Shown here in pieces: positions 12,683-24,904 of a stretch of DNA of 64,000 nt. Position numbers and translations under genes: made by a program. The stretch's first letter is position 1, and the number at the start of each line of letters is the position of its first letter. The DNA comes from Mugil cephalus (lineage: Eukaryota > Chordata > Actinopteri > Mugiliformes > Mugilidae): positions 12,390,913-12,454,912 of the forward strand of contig NC_061783.1 in assembly GCF_022458985.1 (NCBI RefSeq). The letters are read 5' to 3'. The notes under the pieces are model-generated. The model did not search any database. It was not told the origin of the DNA and saw nothing but the letters and a program-made list of their open reading frames with translations.

Positions 12683-13650
12683 GTCAGAAAATGTGACCTC
12701 TGTGAACTGCAGATGATCTATAAACAAAACTACTTAACGATGGCCTTTTGTGTTGACAGTCATTAGTTAATTAAGCAAAGGCGTATGTATTTCCTAACAT
12801 ACAAGTTTAGCTGTAACTGAGGGAAGTTTTTTTTTTGTTTGTTTGTTTTTTTGTTTTTTTAATGTAGCCTTTGTTAATAGTGCTTCAGTATGTTGTCAGT
12901 GGTCCATAAACGCGTTCCCATGTTGTTGATGCTCTTCTGAAACATGAGGAAATATTATGATGCAGTCTGAGCTGCAGGAGTATTTAGCTACGTACGATCT
13001 CACCTCCAACAATGGCTTCATCTTAAGTACTGACTTGGCTCTGCTAGCTGCTGTTTGCAAATTTAAGACCATTTGTACGAAAAATGGTTTTGTTTAGTTT
13101 ACGCGTTGGTGTTGATTTGTTATATCAAACCTTCTTTCACAAACACGATTTTGTCATTTGCACCTTCTCCCTTTGGTTTCTTTCATATTTTAGTTGATCT
13201 CTGACAGTGTTCGCACCACTTCCCCCCCTCTACAGTTCGACAGGTTAAGCGTTCAGTTGCTCACCAGCGCTGGCGAACCATCGTGATGAATGTTCATCAT
13301 GCCGTTTTCAAGCCAAATGCTGAAGAATGTACAAATGGTTGTCGGGTGGCTGGGTTCACACACTTAAAGGACCACGTGGCTTGCATGAGGTTTTGTTTTC
13401 TCCATATTAAGTTATTATTTGTGCCATTGTGTCTACTAAAATATACATTAGATTTGTGGAAATTTACCTAGAGGTTCAACAAAACGTGTAACTAGGTGTC
13501 CCCCACATACTCTCTGTTCTCCCGACAGCTGTTTTTTGTACCATACTTGTATTTTCTATAATTCCTAGAGTATGAAATATGTTGGGAGAGCTCTCGTTCT
13601 GTCCAAGGCCACTGTGTTGTAAAAAAATAAAGTGGTTTTCTTTTACATAA
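12683..13650 (+). other. adnp2: adnp2 3' UTR with AATAAA
   Basis: Non-coding tail ending at AATAAA 13626-13631 (a second AATAAA follows near 13667). The converging ggct transcript has its own reverse-strand AATAAA at about 13873-13878, so the two genes end roughly 200 bp apart without obvious overlap. Confidence 0.65.
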
Positions 13651-13859
13651 ACGATTCATTTTCATTTTCTAATAAAACGTGTAATATTTAATTAAGCTCT
13701 GTTAAAGCACTGCAAGCTATGTTTGTTTATCATGTAAATGCAAACTTCTGTTTCTTCTCAGCAGAACAGGACGTACTGGTCAAAAGTGTTAAGTGTAATG
13801 GGTGTGTCACTAATGTGTCGTATCCTCCCAAGAAACACTGAAAATAATCATCTACCTGG

Positions 13860-14282
13860 CACATACAAGTTTTATTTGGTCTTAAATTAAATATATTAAT
13901 GTTCTTAAAATAATCCAGAACGCGTTGGACCCAGCCAGACATCTCATCATTAAAGGTATGCATTGTTGAGTTGCGGCCACACAGTGGTGCCAATTCTGTC
14001 TCATAGCCGACTGTAAGTGCTGACACAAGTAGCCTCGAAGTCCGTTTACAAGTTTTTCCCACATCTCTCAGTATTTGATCACTATTACAAATTATATTTA
14101 CTTTTACGTGTCATGATCAATATATCAGATTTTGCTCATCATTCCTCTTCGTAACCAGACAAAAACAGCATCAGCGTCCATTCATCAGCCGATCTGTCTT
14201 TTTATCCTCTTCTTCATGCGCCCAGAAATGTTTTTTTTTTTGAAAACTGCCATTTCCCAGCTCCAGGACCTGACATCGAATT
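13860..14282 (-). other. ggct: ggct 3' UTR
   Basis: Sequence after the ggct stop with a reverse-strand AATAAA at about 13873-13878. Short frames in it have no family resemblance. Confidence 0.55.
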
Positions 14283-16393
14283 CTACTTGTTTGCTGTTCT
14301 GATTTTATCGAGGATTGAGGGGCCGCTGTAGTTATTGGTCTCGACGGCCTCCAGCCTCTTCTGGTACTCTGCCGGGAGTCCGTTCTGCTCTGCGCCCAGA
14401 CACACCACCTGACGTGAAACACACATTAGTACATGTCTTGATGATTAGCATACGTTGTAGTAGCTGCATGGACCAGGGTGTGCGGTTCCCAGCTCACACC
14501 TGTTTGTACTGAGGAGAGGGAGGACAGGCGTGGAAGTTGTTCATCTGATACGTCCTGCAGAGCATCAGTCCTTTATCCGTCTCCACTGGCACCTCCAGGG
14601 GGGAGTACACGCCGTCTCCCACTCCTTCCTGTCTTGGGACGCAGAGAGACAAAATGGCACAGTGTCGGCTGAAACGTAAACTCTTGGAAGAAATCACCAG
14701 CTGTGCGTCCGTGTCTTACTCGTCCAGGCTCAGGAGGTTTTCGTTGCTCAAAGTCCAGATCACCCCCCAGACTTCTGCACCCGGACACGACTCGATGGTG
14801 GCCACTCCACCGTGCCACGCATTGTCCACATGCTTCTCCCACAGGCCAAAGTTCAGCACATAGTCCTGTACACACACATAAACAGCACATTAAACTGTGT
14901 GCTTCTTATTTGTGATGTAAGGAGAGGTGCTGTTTGTGATTTCAGCAGTGTCCCTGGTGAGACTGTTGTGCTGTTGGTTGTAACAGCACGGTCGTATCAC
15001 AGTGCAGTCGAGGCCTGTTGATGCAGCTGGTTCGTCAGGGGAGGTGGCGAAGGATCACTCATTATTTAGGTGGACCAGTGCCAGACCAGTACACAAGGTG
15101 ACCATGTCAGTTTGGGAGTGGGTTTAAAGGGGAGAAGTGGCCTTAATAGGTAAATGTTTAGGAGTAATATTAATGTTTGGCTTAGAACATTTTTTTTAGT
15201 TCAGCAGCACAGGGAGACTCGTTTCAGTCGTTTCAGTTTTATCGTCCATATAAACTGAAGGAAAGACAGAGCTACAGACTCTCAGCTTACAGCTTGCATA
15301 CTACACACAATAAGAATAGGTAAAGGGAGAATAAAAAAGCAGAATGACGCAAGTAAAATGCCAAGGAACAGTGGAATTAATGAAACATACATAAATAGAA
15401 TCAAAGTAAGGGAAGTTACCCATTTGACCATAACCATAACCTATCAAAAAACAGTGCCCAGATTATAATACATTAATCTGTCATATATCTCTCTGTGTGT
15501 ATAATATGTATATAATATTATAATAATATAATAATAAAGATGAATGGCAGAGAGAATACATGAGTATTTACAGTCACCTGTCAGTGGTCATAATGTTATA
15601 CCTGATGTTAAGTCCATGTGGTACACTTAAAGCAGCACACAAATACTAACAACAACAAAAGCTGCATGAACTGTGATGGGGCAGGCTCAAACCGGTTCAT
15701 ACAAATACTGCTGGTCTCCAAAGAATTGTCTACATTACACAGGAGAAAAGCGGCGACTGAAATCACGCGATAACTTTAACAAGCGTGACAGGTGTTCGCG
15801 AATATGCTGTTGCTATGGTTTCCAGTGACCCAGCCTAAGAGCATCTATTTGCCAACTTTTCCCCATAATTTGAGACGTTAAACAAACATATATAAAATAA
15901 ACTCAGAACATGTATGTCTTATGGAAGGTTAACTGTAATTAGGGAGTATCTTGAAGTAAATACGGAAACCTAAATAGTTTCCTTAACGTTTAATTTTCCC
16001 TCCGTGCCACAGTTACATTCAAGGGCGTAATGTAATACCATAGGCAGTGCTGCGTTCAAGTCGTTCCAACAAAGTAGGCGATGGCAATGAAATTGACAAA
16101 ACGTGGCAAATATAATAATTACTATCAATAGTCACAAATTACACGTACGTCAAACTTGATGTACAGACACTCTGAAGTGGAATATACTTTTCAGGATACG
16201 ACACCTAAATGTAGGGGAGATCATTTCCACACGACTGAAAGTAGCCGTGGAATAAAGTCGTTGTTTTAGTCCAAACCTTGAGTCGTCCTGTGGTGCAGAA
16301 GATCGCAGAGGGGTTGGCCAGCTGCAGTCTTTCCTTCAGCAAATTGCTGCCAAAGGCGAAATACATGAAGCGACCAGTGGCAGCTCCAGACAT
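14283..16393 (-). CDS. ggct: Gamma-glutamylcyclotransferase
   Basis: Four exons on the minus strand, 16393-16277, 14865-14720, 14632-14500 and 14408-14283 (stop TAG 14285-14283), give 173 residues, close to the family's usual 180-190. The enzyme converts gamma-glutamyl amino acids to 5-oxoproline plus the free amino acid, in the glutathione cycle of the cytosol. Visible motifs: the substrate-binding loop MYFAFGSNLL near the N-terminus (usually YGSN; tyrosine is phenylalanine here), WHGGVATIESCPGAEVWGV, and LDEQEG, in which Glu90 aligns with the catalytic Glu98 of the human enzyme. MNNFHACPPSPQYKQ then VVCLGAEQNGLP complete the fold. Exon 3 uses the acceptor at 14634-14633, not the AG four bases downstream; only that choice keeps the DEQEG frame. 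Tandem with snrpd1 upstream and convergent with adnp2. Confidence 0.95.
15575..15616 (-). mobile_element. Tc1-like terminal fragment
   Basis: CACCTGTCAGTGGTCATAAT followed by GTTATACCTGATG is the inverted terminal sequence of a widespread fish Tc1-like family whose ends read ACCGATCAGCCATAACATTA. Only the tip is recognisable, inside ggct intron 1. Confidence 0.5.
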
Positions 16394-17660
16394 TTTTTCT
16401 TGACTGTTCTTTGTGTATTCCTACCGGCGTGATGAGGCGGAGTGCCTACACACGCTATGGGGATGTCAGCGTACCAACGGCGGAGGTACCACAGGTTTTG
16501 TTATTTGATTTAAATTCTTAATAAATATATTCTATAACTATTATGTTATCATATTCAATGTAAATACTATTTATACACACTTCTGATATAAGCATTTTTC
16601 AAACTCTGGATTTAATCATTTATTTATTTGACACTTCCGGTTTAATATTTGACTCGGTTGTTTGCATGTACTTCCGGGTTACAAAATACATACATTATAA
16701 TAATAATCCGAAAGATTACATTGAATGAAATAAAACGCAGCTTTTTTGATTCATTTCAAGTTTTATATTGCGTATGTTATTTGTTTCCGTTTGTTTTGGA
16801 GTATTGTTTGTAAATCACATTGTTTAATAGAAGAAACGAATATAATTCAGTTTGGTAAAAGTATCTAGTTGCTCATATTTTACTTTTTGTTCTCAGGATG
16901 TATTTTTAATAAATACTTTAACATAAACTTAAAGAATAAAATTAAAGGGAATGTAAAATTGTGATTTATAAATGTAGCTATTGTTAAAAAAAAAAAAAAA
17001 AAAAACTCTGATTGGGAACAGCCTGAACTGGGACAGCTAGTACCGAAACAAACTGCAAAGATCTTCGGGGCACATTTTCACAAAAGCAACAATTGCGCCC
17101 TTTGTTCGAGGCCCTCTGAGGATGGAAACCTCTCAGCTTATCTCATAATTAACAGGCAGTCTAATGAGCCAAGAGTTCAGCAAAAGCCAATTCTTCCAAA
17201 AACAAGTCTGCTTTCAAGGATTTCACCTTCAGGAAAAATTCAACATGGTAACCAATGTGTTAATGAGAACCTTTGGACCTGTAACTGCAGGAGAAAGTAG
17301 CCTCCACCTTGTTTCCACACACTGGAGACTGGAAACTGGTTTAATAAAGATGATGGGTTGTATTTTTTTCCTTTACATTCCATGAGTTGTTACTTTATTA
17401 AGAATGTCTGTGCAGTCTGATTTAATCCAGCCTACTTTTGTAATTCCTATAATATTCAGGGTTTTGCTCATTTGCTATAGATCAGACATTTGACCACCAA
17501 TGTCACAAAACTGCCTCTGCTGAGACGTACTATATCACGGTCCAGTGACTCACGGCCTCCTGACAAACTTAGAATATCCCAAAATAGCAATACTTTCACT
17601 GTAATGTTTGTGGGACAAAATGAAGGCTGTGTCCTTATTCTTCTTTACTGACACTGTCAT
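16394..17660. other. Spacer upstream of ggct; promoter side and AT-rich sequence
   Basis: The first 300 bp hold the presumed ggct promoter, with two ACTTCCGG (ETS-type) motifs near 16635 and 16670. A poly-A run lies at 16986-17005. A 73-codon frame at 17164-17385 has no recognisable domain. Confidence 0.35.
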
Positions 17661-17667
17661 AGATGAG

Positions 17668-18081
17668 TTACAGTGTCTATAAACAGCATCACCCTATTGG
17701 ATGTTTTCCAAGGTTATTGTAAATGGTCAATATGATTTGGCTTTTTGACAAGAATTTAAGACAGAAATAGTTTTCTGTCAAAATGAAAACTGCTTTCAAC
17801 AAAGTAATGTCCATAAATCAAAGTAGATATGTAAATATTTGATAGCATATGTAAGTATTCATCCACTTTAAACTGACTCACTGCCTTGCTTGTTGTAATA
17901 TAATTTTCTTATATATTTTTTGATATTTTTTATGTTCTATTCTTTTTTTAGTCCACCCACTCTTCACTGAAAAGTGAGGTGTTGTCAAAAATGTGAAATT
18001 ATATTGACCGGGATTTCATTTGCTAAAGCAATAAAAGTGGTTAACATTCAAGGGGCAAGTGCTTTTTATAGGCAGTATATT
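17668..18081. mobile_element. Miniature inverted-repeat transposable element
   Basis: The right end GGGGCAAGTGCTTTTTATAGG followed by CAGTAT is approximately the inverse of the left end (CAGTGTCTATAAACAGCATCACCC) near 17671. The interior has landmarks of a common fish repeat (TTGGATGTTTTCC, GATTTGGCTTTTTGACAAG, ACTTTAAACTGACT). About 410 bp, non-coding, so a non-autonomous DNA element. Confidence 0.55.
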
Positions 18082-18876
18082 TCAGTTTTATGATTCAGAC
18101 CCTCAACACCTACTCACATAAAGCCAACTCATATGTGTCAGTCTAACAACCCTGAGAGCTGCACACACTGCGACAACCCATTTTATTCAATGGATTCAGA
18201 GTGGACCTCTTGGAGCCGATGGTCCACACATGGACTTAATTTAGCAAAGAGAGAAGTTATTTTTTATTAAGTATCAAACATTATTAACAGCTCAACAACA
18301 AACAGAACTGTGTTTGACAGAAAACTGTATCAACAAATGGAGTAAAACGTTTCAATGTGAGCATCGTAATGGTTGGAGGGACAAATTTTAGGATTATTGA
18401 TGGGATTCAGGTCATTCAAAACAAGTACCTACACACTATTCAGGACCAGCTCCAGTAATTTTTAAAGAATTGTTTTTAATGTTCTTGTCAAAAAATAATC
18501 TTGGATATTTACTCATTAAAATAAACGATAACGTTAAAACTGGAAGGGTTAAGAATTATTGCCCTTATTCAGATTTTGTTATGGGCAACAAATAATTTAA
18601 ATCCAGTTTGGTAAATCTCACCAGAACTTGGGAACACATTTTTTCTTTTCATGAAAACAAACTTTATTCAAACTGAACGTTGCAATAAAGAACAGTCAGA
18701 ACGTCTATCTTCTCATCAAGGAGAATTTTAATGTACAAAATAAGGGAAATAAAGAATAACAAAAAGCACGCAGAAATTCACAAATCGTTTTCTCTGAAAA
18801 AAGAAAAACAAAAAGGAAAAAATCCTGTACAAACAGTGGGGTGGTGAGAAGTGAATGTGTGTGGCTGGCTTTGTGA

Positions 18877-21392
18877 TCATCTCCTTGGGCCACCCCGTCC
18901 TCGTCCCCTTCCTCTGCCGCGCCCTCGGCCTCTGCCTCGTCCCCGTCCAGCCACTGAGACGACAAAGTCAGCACGTTAGTCAAACAATCAAACAGGAAAA
19001 AATACATTAAGAAAAACAGAAGAAGGCTGATGCAAGACCAGAGACATTATTTTGCTGCTAGAAATAACCGAGTCCTCATTCAAGTGATTGTGATCTGTTG
19101 CTTCCTGACTCATTTAGAGAAAACTGACCATGTTTGTCTTTCAGTCTGGTACAATCAGACTAAATTACTGGCAAATAAATGAATGGTTTACTAACTTCAG
19201 ACTTTTCCCCAATCAATTAATTTGTTTGTGCTAGTTCACATAATCTTTTCTTGCAAACCACAGGCCTTAACTTTAGTGTGAGGCCAGCCAAACCCAACAT
19301 GTCCAATTAAAAGCTGCTCAGAACTAAATCTGTAAGCCAGGCTGCAGCACCAGTGTTACCGAAACAATAATCTTACAGCTAGTCAGCATCAGTGGGATTA
19401 TAAACAAGACAAATAATTTGTGTCGAGTGTTTGGTTGAAGCCAGGCAGAGACGTCTGTACTAATTACAGCCTGCACTCGTCTCATGGTCAACATTTATCC
19501 ATCAAGTTCAACGCTACACCATTTAGGATGTATTCATGATTGTTACCAGTATTAGTTGTTTGAAGTGATTTGGGATCAACTAGTCACCTGCTATAAGTCC
19601 TGTCTATACACAGTCACCTGCCAATTCATTAGGTACAGGTAGAGAAAATAATTTCAGTCTAATACAAGAGTCATACATCAAATCTGCCTCTCTGATGACT
19701 GTCTGAAAGGCAGAAACTCAACTGGATGATCATTTTGGAGAACGTAGTTTGTGGCGCCGTTAAACTGGATTGAATGAAAGGCTTTAGTGTTTCTGTTATT
19801 TAGCTTAACCCACTAACTAAATGCTGATTGATAGATGCATATGTCTGTACACAGTACAGTTCAATATTTTTTTTATAAGAATACTGCCTCAGATCTCTTG
19901 AGATCTGAACCTTAAACTGTAGAGCACCAGAGGGACACACTTTCCTACACTCAAGCAACACTCCATGCATTGTTTTTTGACAGTTGAATATTATTTTGTA
20001 ACAACTAAGCTACTATGACCACGCAATTTCTCTTGTAGATCACTAAAGTCTGTCTAAGTCCAAAATGAAACCAGTTGATTCAGTGATTTTAAATAAAAGC
20101 TGAATACCATAACATTCATGAAGATGAGATCTAGTTCATTCATTTTCTACTCGTGTACATGACGAACAGGCAAGCGAGTGAATAACTCTGATAATATTGT
20201 GACAATCCTCACCTGCTTCTCTCTTCTTGGACTTGATCTTTGGCTCGATGTCGACCAGCAAGGTGTCCAGCGGGAGGCTGTCTGGCAGGATAAAGTAGCG
20301 AATATTGTTGCCACGGATACTCAGCGACTCCAGCTGAGTGGGCTCCCTGTTCTTCAGAGTCATTTTCACCGCCTTCAGGTGGGTGTTCATGCTCACATCA
20401 ACACCTACAAAAACCAAAGCAAAGGGGGGTGAAATACTAAAACTACGGCAACTGTAGCCTAAATACTACAACAAATTCAACTGAGAGATTTTAAAAGGTA
20501 GCAACATTAACATGAAGCCAAATTATTGCCATCTCACTGAGCAGTAATGCATCAGTGTCCTGAATGCTTGCTTTAAAACTGTGGGTTTAAAGTCAATAAG
20601 TACAATAAATAATTAAAATAATAACAGCAGCATAGTAACAGACAGAGGAATTCAAACACACTCCAAACTCTGCAACAGTGATCCAGGAGGCTCTTACCTG
20701 TGATGGTGCCATGGACCTGGGTGCCATTCTTCAGTTCAATGGTCACCGTCTCATGGCTGAGCTTCATCAAAAATCTGTGGGCATCGTTGAAAAGGATTTT
20801 TAATGCAAGACCTTCACGTTTCTGCACGAATATATTCACCTCATACAACAAGAGTCCAGTAACTAGTTAGCTCCTTAGCAACTGTTAGCTACTAGCTAGA
20901 ACCAAAACAAAGGCATCTTTACAGAGCTGAACAGTGGACACTCTCGCAATTTAACTGCCTAAATAATGATTTATGGTTGCAAACATTTCTGACAACATGT
21001 GCTGCTAAATATTCTTTGTTTAATTTGTATAGAGCAGTTCAAGAGGCAGGGCCTACTACTACTACTACTACTACTAAATACTGGCGTTTAACTAGCTTCA
21101 CCTTAATTAACGCATACTTTTTTAAATCAGCCTTAACGTAAAAAACACCGTCTGCAACGTTTAGTTAATAATACAGTTAATTAAATACTAACTGAACTAA
21201 AGACTACATACAGGTGAGCATATATAGGCTATATCAGAGGCTGGAGGCCGAACATCCTCCATTCATTCAACCAGCGCCTCCCGCCACTTTACATCTAACT
21301 CCATCCGCCTGCAACGACTTTGTTTCATCGTCTGATATTTACGCGTCCGTTAAATGGTGACTTTGCGCTGCTGCCTACCTGACTAGTTTCAT
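18877..21392 (-). CDS. snrpd1: Small nuclear ribonucleoprotein Sm D1
   Basis: Four exons on the minus strand, 21392-21379 (only 14 coding bases: ATG AAA CTA GTC AG), 20774-20698, 20404-20213 and 18953-18877, give exactly 119 residues, the length of human SmD1. It is a core subunit of the heptameric Sm ring around U1, U2, U4 and U5 snRNA, assembled in the cytoplasm by the SMN complex and acting in the nucleus. The Sm1 motif ([20 protein letters not shown]) and Sm2 motif ([14 protein letters not shown]) are present. The C-terminal tail is nine Gly-Arg dipeptides then GGPRR, the known target for symmetric arginine dimethylation. Sequence conservation is near complete, so identification is secure. 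A reverse-strand AATAAA at about 18664-18669 ends the transcript; the promoter should lie near 21.5 kb. Confidence 0.98.
19610..19815. repeat. Interspersed short repeat, copy 2
   Basis: Begins CACCTGCCAATTCATTAGGTAC and ends near GTGTTTCTGTTATTTAG; a diverged relative of the repeat at 8365-8590. It sits in the last intron of snrpd1. Confidence 0.5.
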
Positions 21393-21570
21393 GGTGGTGA
21401 CGGACTGTAGAGACAAATCCTCCACCAAAGAGAAAAATTACAGCGATCAAGTGAAAACACACAGGCCGCTGTTGTAAGAGATACGTTGTGGTCGCGGAGT
21501 TGTGACGTCGATAACTGTGCGACGACAGAGCAGAAACCGAGCAACGCTCCGAGTGACAACACTACCTCCT
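21393..21570 (-). promoter_or_regulatory. snrpd1: snrpd1 5' UTR and promoter side
   Basis: Short leader before the ATG at 21392, then CpG-containing sequence with a CRE-like TGTGACGTCG near 21503-21510. The transcription start is not resolved. Confidence 0.4.
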
Positions 21571-21694
21571 ACTGGCGGAAGCAGCTTTTACAGCATAAAC
21601 TCTTATCGCTAAAATAACAAGTTTAATTTTATTGAGAATAATATGAGCAGACAAATACGATAGGGACACAATAAATATATGAGTTACAAATTAA

Positions 21695-22015
21695 TATTTT
21701 AAAAGGACAGCGTCTGTTGTGAATGAGTACCATCTTTGTGTATGGATATACCACCCTTTTGAGGGCCAAGAAGTCCTGCCTGGTGCAGATGTAGAAGTTC
21801 CTGAGTACCTTGAGAGGGAGCTTTAAGCTTCCGAGGCATCTGAGGAGGTGGAGATGCTGTGTGGCCTTCTTCACCATGGTGTTTCTCTGAGGAGTCCATG
21901 ACAGACTCTGTGAGATGGTCACTCCCTGAGATCTGAAAGTGTCAGAGCCACTGATGATGAGTGGGATGGGAGTCCATGCTCAGTTCTTTTGTTTTGCTAA
22001 CGTTCAGGAGGAGGC
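21695..22015 (-). mobile_element. LINE fragment (reverse transcriptase C-terminal part)
   Basis: On the minus strand the peptides LNVSKTKEL near 22000 and GVTISQSLSWTPQRNTMVKK, then LLRCLGSLKLPLKVLRNFYICT, match the distal reverse-transcriptase region of fish L2/CR1-type LINEs. The two peptides lie in different frames, and the 5' part is missing, so it is a dead 5'-truncated copy. It lies between snrpd1 and the 3' end of ankib1. Confidence 0.65.
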
Positions 22016-22261
22016 AGGCATAAAACAAACTTTTAAATATTGACACTTATCTATGTCTCGTGTAACACATGTGGTCTAGTATCATGTGTTCTTGTTTGAC
22101 TCATGTTTAAACTGCAGATATGGATGCACGTGCTTCTCTCTTCCCCATTTCCTTTCCTTCTCCTCTACAGGACCAGCTTTGGGTTCTGCAAAGCGTCGAG
22201 GCAGACTGTAATTGATGTTCACGCAGTTAATAAGATAATCAGAATTGAAACAAAGCCAACT

Positions 22262-24904
22262 GCAACACACTTTCAGTTCATTTTATTGAGAGTAAACTTT
22301 GCACTGACACTTTCATTTATAGATTTGGCCGCACATCAAACCTTTCTTTAGACCAGCAGGGAATGTATCAAGTATAATCTATGAGAGTGCAATTTCTTTT
22401 CTTTTTTTTTTTCCATTCTGAAGTTGTTGGTTGAGGGAGCATTAAATTATAAACATTATGTGTGGAGTACAAAATGGCCCGGACCCTTCAAATTCTAAAT
22501 AAGGAAAAGAAATATAACGAAGCCACCATTCCCCCACAGCTCCCCTAACACCCCTGGATTAATGCAACACATGAGCAGCATGCATGTGCAAAAATAAAGA
22601 CCGGGGTGCATTCACTGTCACACCGTGTATCACCACATTCCCTGGGGGAACAAAGTCTAAAAAGTTTTTGGGGGTGACACCAGCTGCCCTAGCGTCTCCA
22701 GTTACAACCTGCTCAGCACCGTCACTTCAATGATCAGTAAGGAGAAGGCGTCGCGTCACTTCAGGCCTCACACTTCAAATAAAACTCTTCCAGATGGAGA
22801 CATTTCAGCTGAACTTCTTCACGTGTCTGGCATGCGATGAAAGTAGGATTAAAACACATTGTCATCATCTCAGAGCACCAAATCAAATCTCAACACAGCA
22901 GGCAGTGTTTGATTCCCTTGTAAACATCATAGTTGGACAATAAAGTTTTTAAGACCGAGGCCTGGACGACAACCCAGGAGCTCAGGAATTCAAGGGCCGT
23001 GAGAAATCAAAGGTCGACAGCGCTCACGTGAATCGCTCGCTAATTGAAGGCCAAAAACACGGGCAGCCGAAAGTGATATAAACCACAAAGACAAATCATA
23101 CCGGTGAACTTCAGTGTATTCGAGTGCCGTTTTCTCCGTCGTTCCTTTAGCGTGGTTAAAAATTTATGATACTAATAAATACAAACAAATAAACACGATC
23201 AAAACAAAAAAGGCACACGGACCAAGCGACGCTGGTCTGGATCGGAAGAAATCTCCAATAATAAGGGGTAAATTACAGCTGAAACCCAACCCGTCGATTA
23301 CAGCACACTGTACCCGCTACCAGCAGTGGAATACATGATAGTAATGATAAACGCTGCAGGTATGAAAAGTTGAATCCGTTTTCTTTTACAGGATAGTTCG
23401 ACCTCGGCTCCCAGTCCATGCGCAAAACTCTTAATGTCACAGTGTCTTTATGTTCAGCCCTCACCTCATGTTAGCAGAGACTGAATAAATAGATGAAATA
23501 GATCCTCGTTTTAACACCATGTTGTCTTTTTTTCTAGTAAGTTCTGCTACAATGTGTTTTAGATGATGACAAAAGTGATTTCATTAGCTACGTTTGATGA
23601 AAAATCCATTTGACTCATACACACGCTGCAGCATGATGTCACATTTACAGTGACGGATCATATTTTACTTATTTATTTTACCATTAATAGAAATGATTTC
23701 ACCCATTTAACTGTGAAAAACCTAGTGATTATTACTATGCTTTTAATACACCCAACATTATTTTGAATAGTGTTCAGCTTAAAGTGCATTTTCTCTCTTT
23801 TCCATTAATTTACTTACAGTTTGACAAGATTATTTGAACACACAATTTATTCAGTCTGTTCTGATTTACCTTCTCTATAATGTATTCCCTCATTTAACAG
23901 TTGGTTTCATTTCAGTGAAATTTGGTGCCAGAATTAGAAGTAAGGCAATTTGTGTTAAGAGTTTTGCGCACGGAAGCAAATACTGAGCCAAAGTGACAGT
24001 AAAACACTGCTCTACAGATGATTGATGACGGCTCTGATCCAGTCAGAGAAGATCAGAAATGCGTAGCAGGGCGGTGTAGTGGGCAGCGACAGACATTACC
24101 CTCTACACTCCACAAGGTTTAAAGGTACCGCTCTGATCTTCCCGTGTAGAGGAACAAAACTATTTCTCTGAAGAAACAATTCAGCATGCAGCAGCCTGGT
24201 GGAATGTCCTTCGTTTCAGCTTTCCCCAGGAAAAGATCGGTCGTGTGTTGGCACTAAAAAACACAGGCACAGTGTGCACGAAGGTCCAAAAATCTGAATC
24301 AGGCCCTCTGATTGTACAGCACGCTAAACAGGCTCCAAGGTTACAGCTATCGTCGTATTTGGCTCCTGGAGCTCTGAACAGGCTCGTGGTTGGGTCATTG
24401 TGTTAATCAAGTGTTGCTTCATGAGGCTAGTTTGGACTTCAGCATGGTCAGCACCGAAACTTCACCCTGAACAAACTGACAGGACAAATACAAGAGGCGG
24501 GGGGAATAAATAAAATAAGGAAACATGTAGCATTTTATGTGTCATGAGTATCAGTAGCTTTCCGTCGATCGCGCTCCGATTTAAACACTCTTTTGTTTCG
24601 AAGTCCAACTCGTCTGTTTTTAGAGCAGACAAAAAGCACTTAAATAATATGAAACTGCGTGTGACATCATCTTTACTGGACAAAGTCCGCAGAGCTTTAT
24701 GTCCTCTCTAGATACAGTATAATACATACAGTAAACACTCAAAACCTCAAAGACGTACATCTTTAACAGAGGCATCGCCGCTATACTCTCCTTTAGTGCT
24801 TCTCTCTCGTCTCCCTACTCTTTGATTTCCTTTCCTAGTTCTACTCTCTCTCTCTCCTTCCTGTACTTGGCTCAAATTTCTCTCTCTACATTGTTCTGTC
24901 GCTG
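22262..24904 (-). other. ankib1: ankib1 3' UTR
   Basis: About 2.6 kb of non-coding sequence after the ankib1 stop codon, ending at a reverse-strand AATAAA near 22280-22286. It holds a 16-base perfect inverted repeat pair at 23419-23434 and 23955-23970. No other gene is apparent on either strand. Confidence 0.55.

Noticed and set aside
14573-14915. Frames on both strands across ggct exons 2 and 3
   Set aside because: Out-of-frame readings of the ggct exons; the correct frame gives DYVLNFGLWEKHVDNAWHGG and DEQEGVGDGVYS.
17164-17385. 73-codon frame beside a poly-A run, possible retrocopy
   Set aside because: No similarity to a known protein that I recognise, and the poly-A lies 5' of the frame, not 3'.
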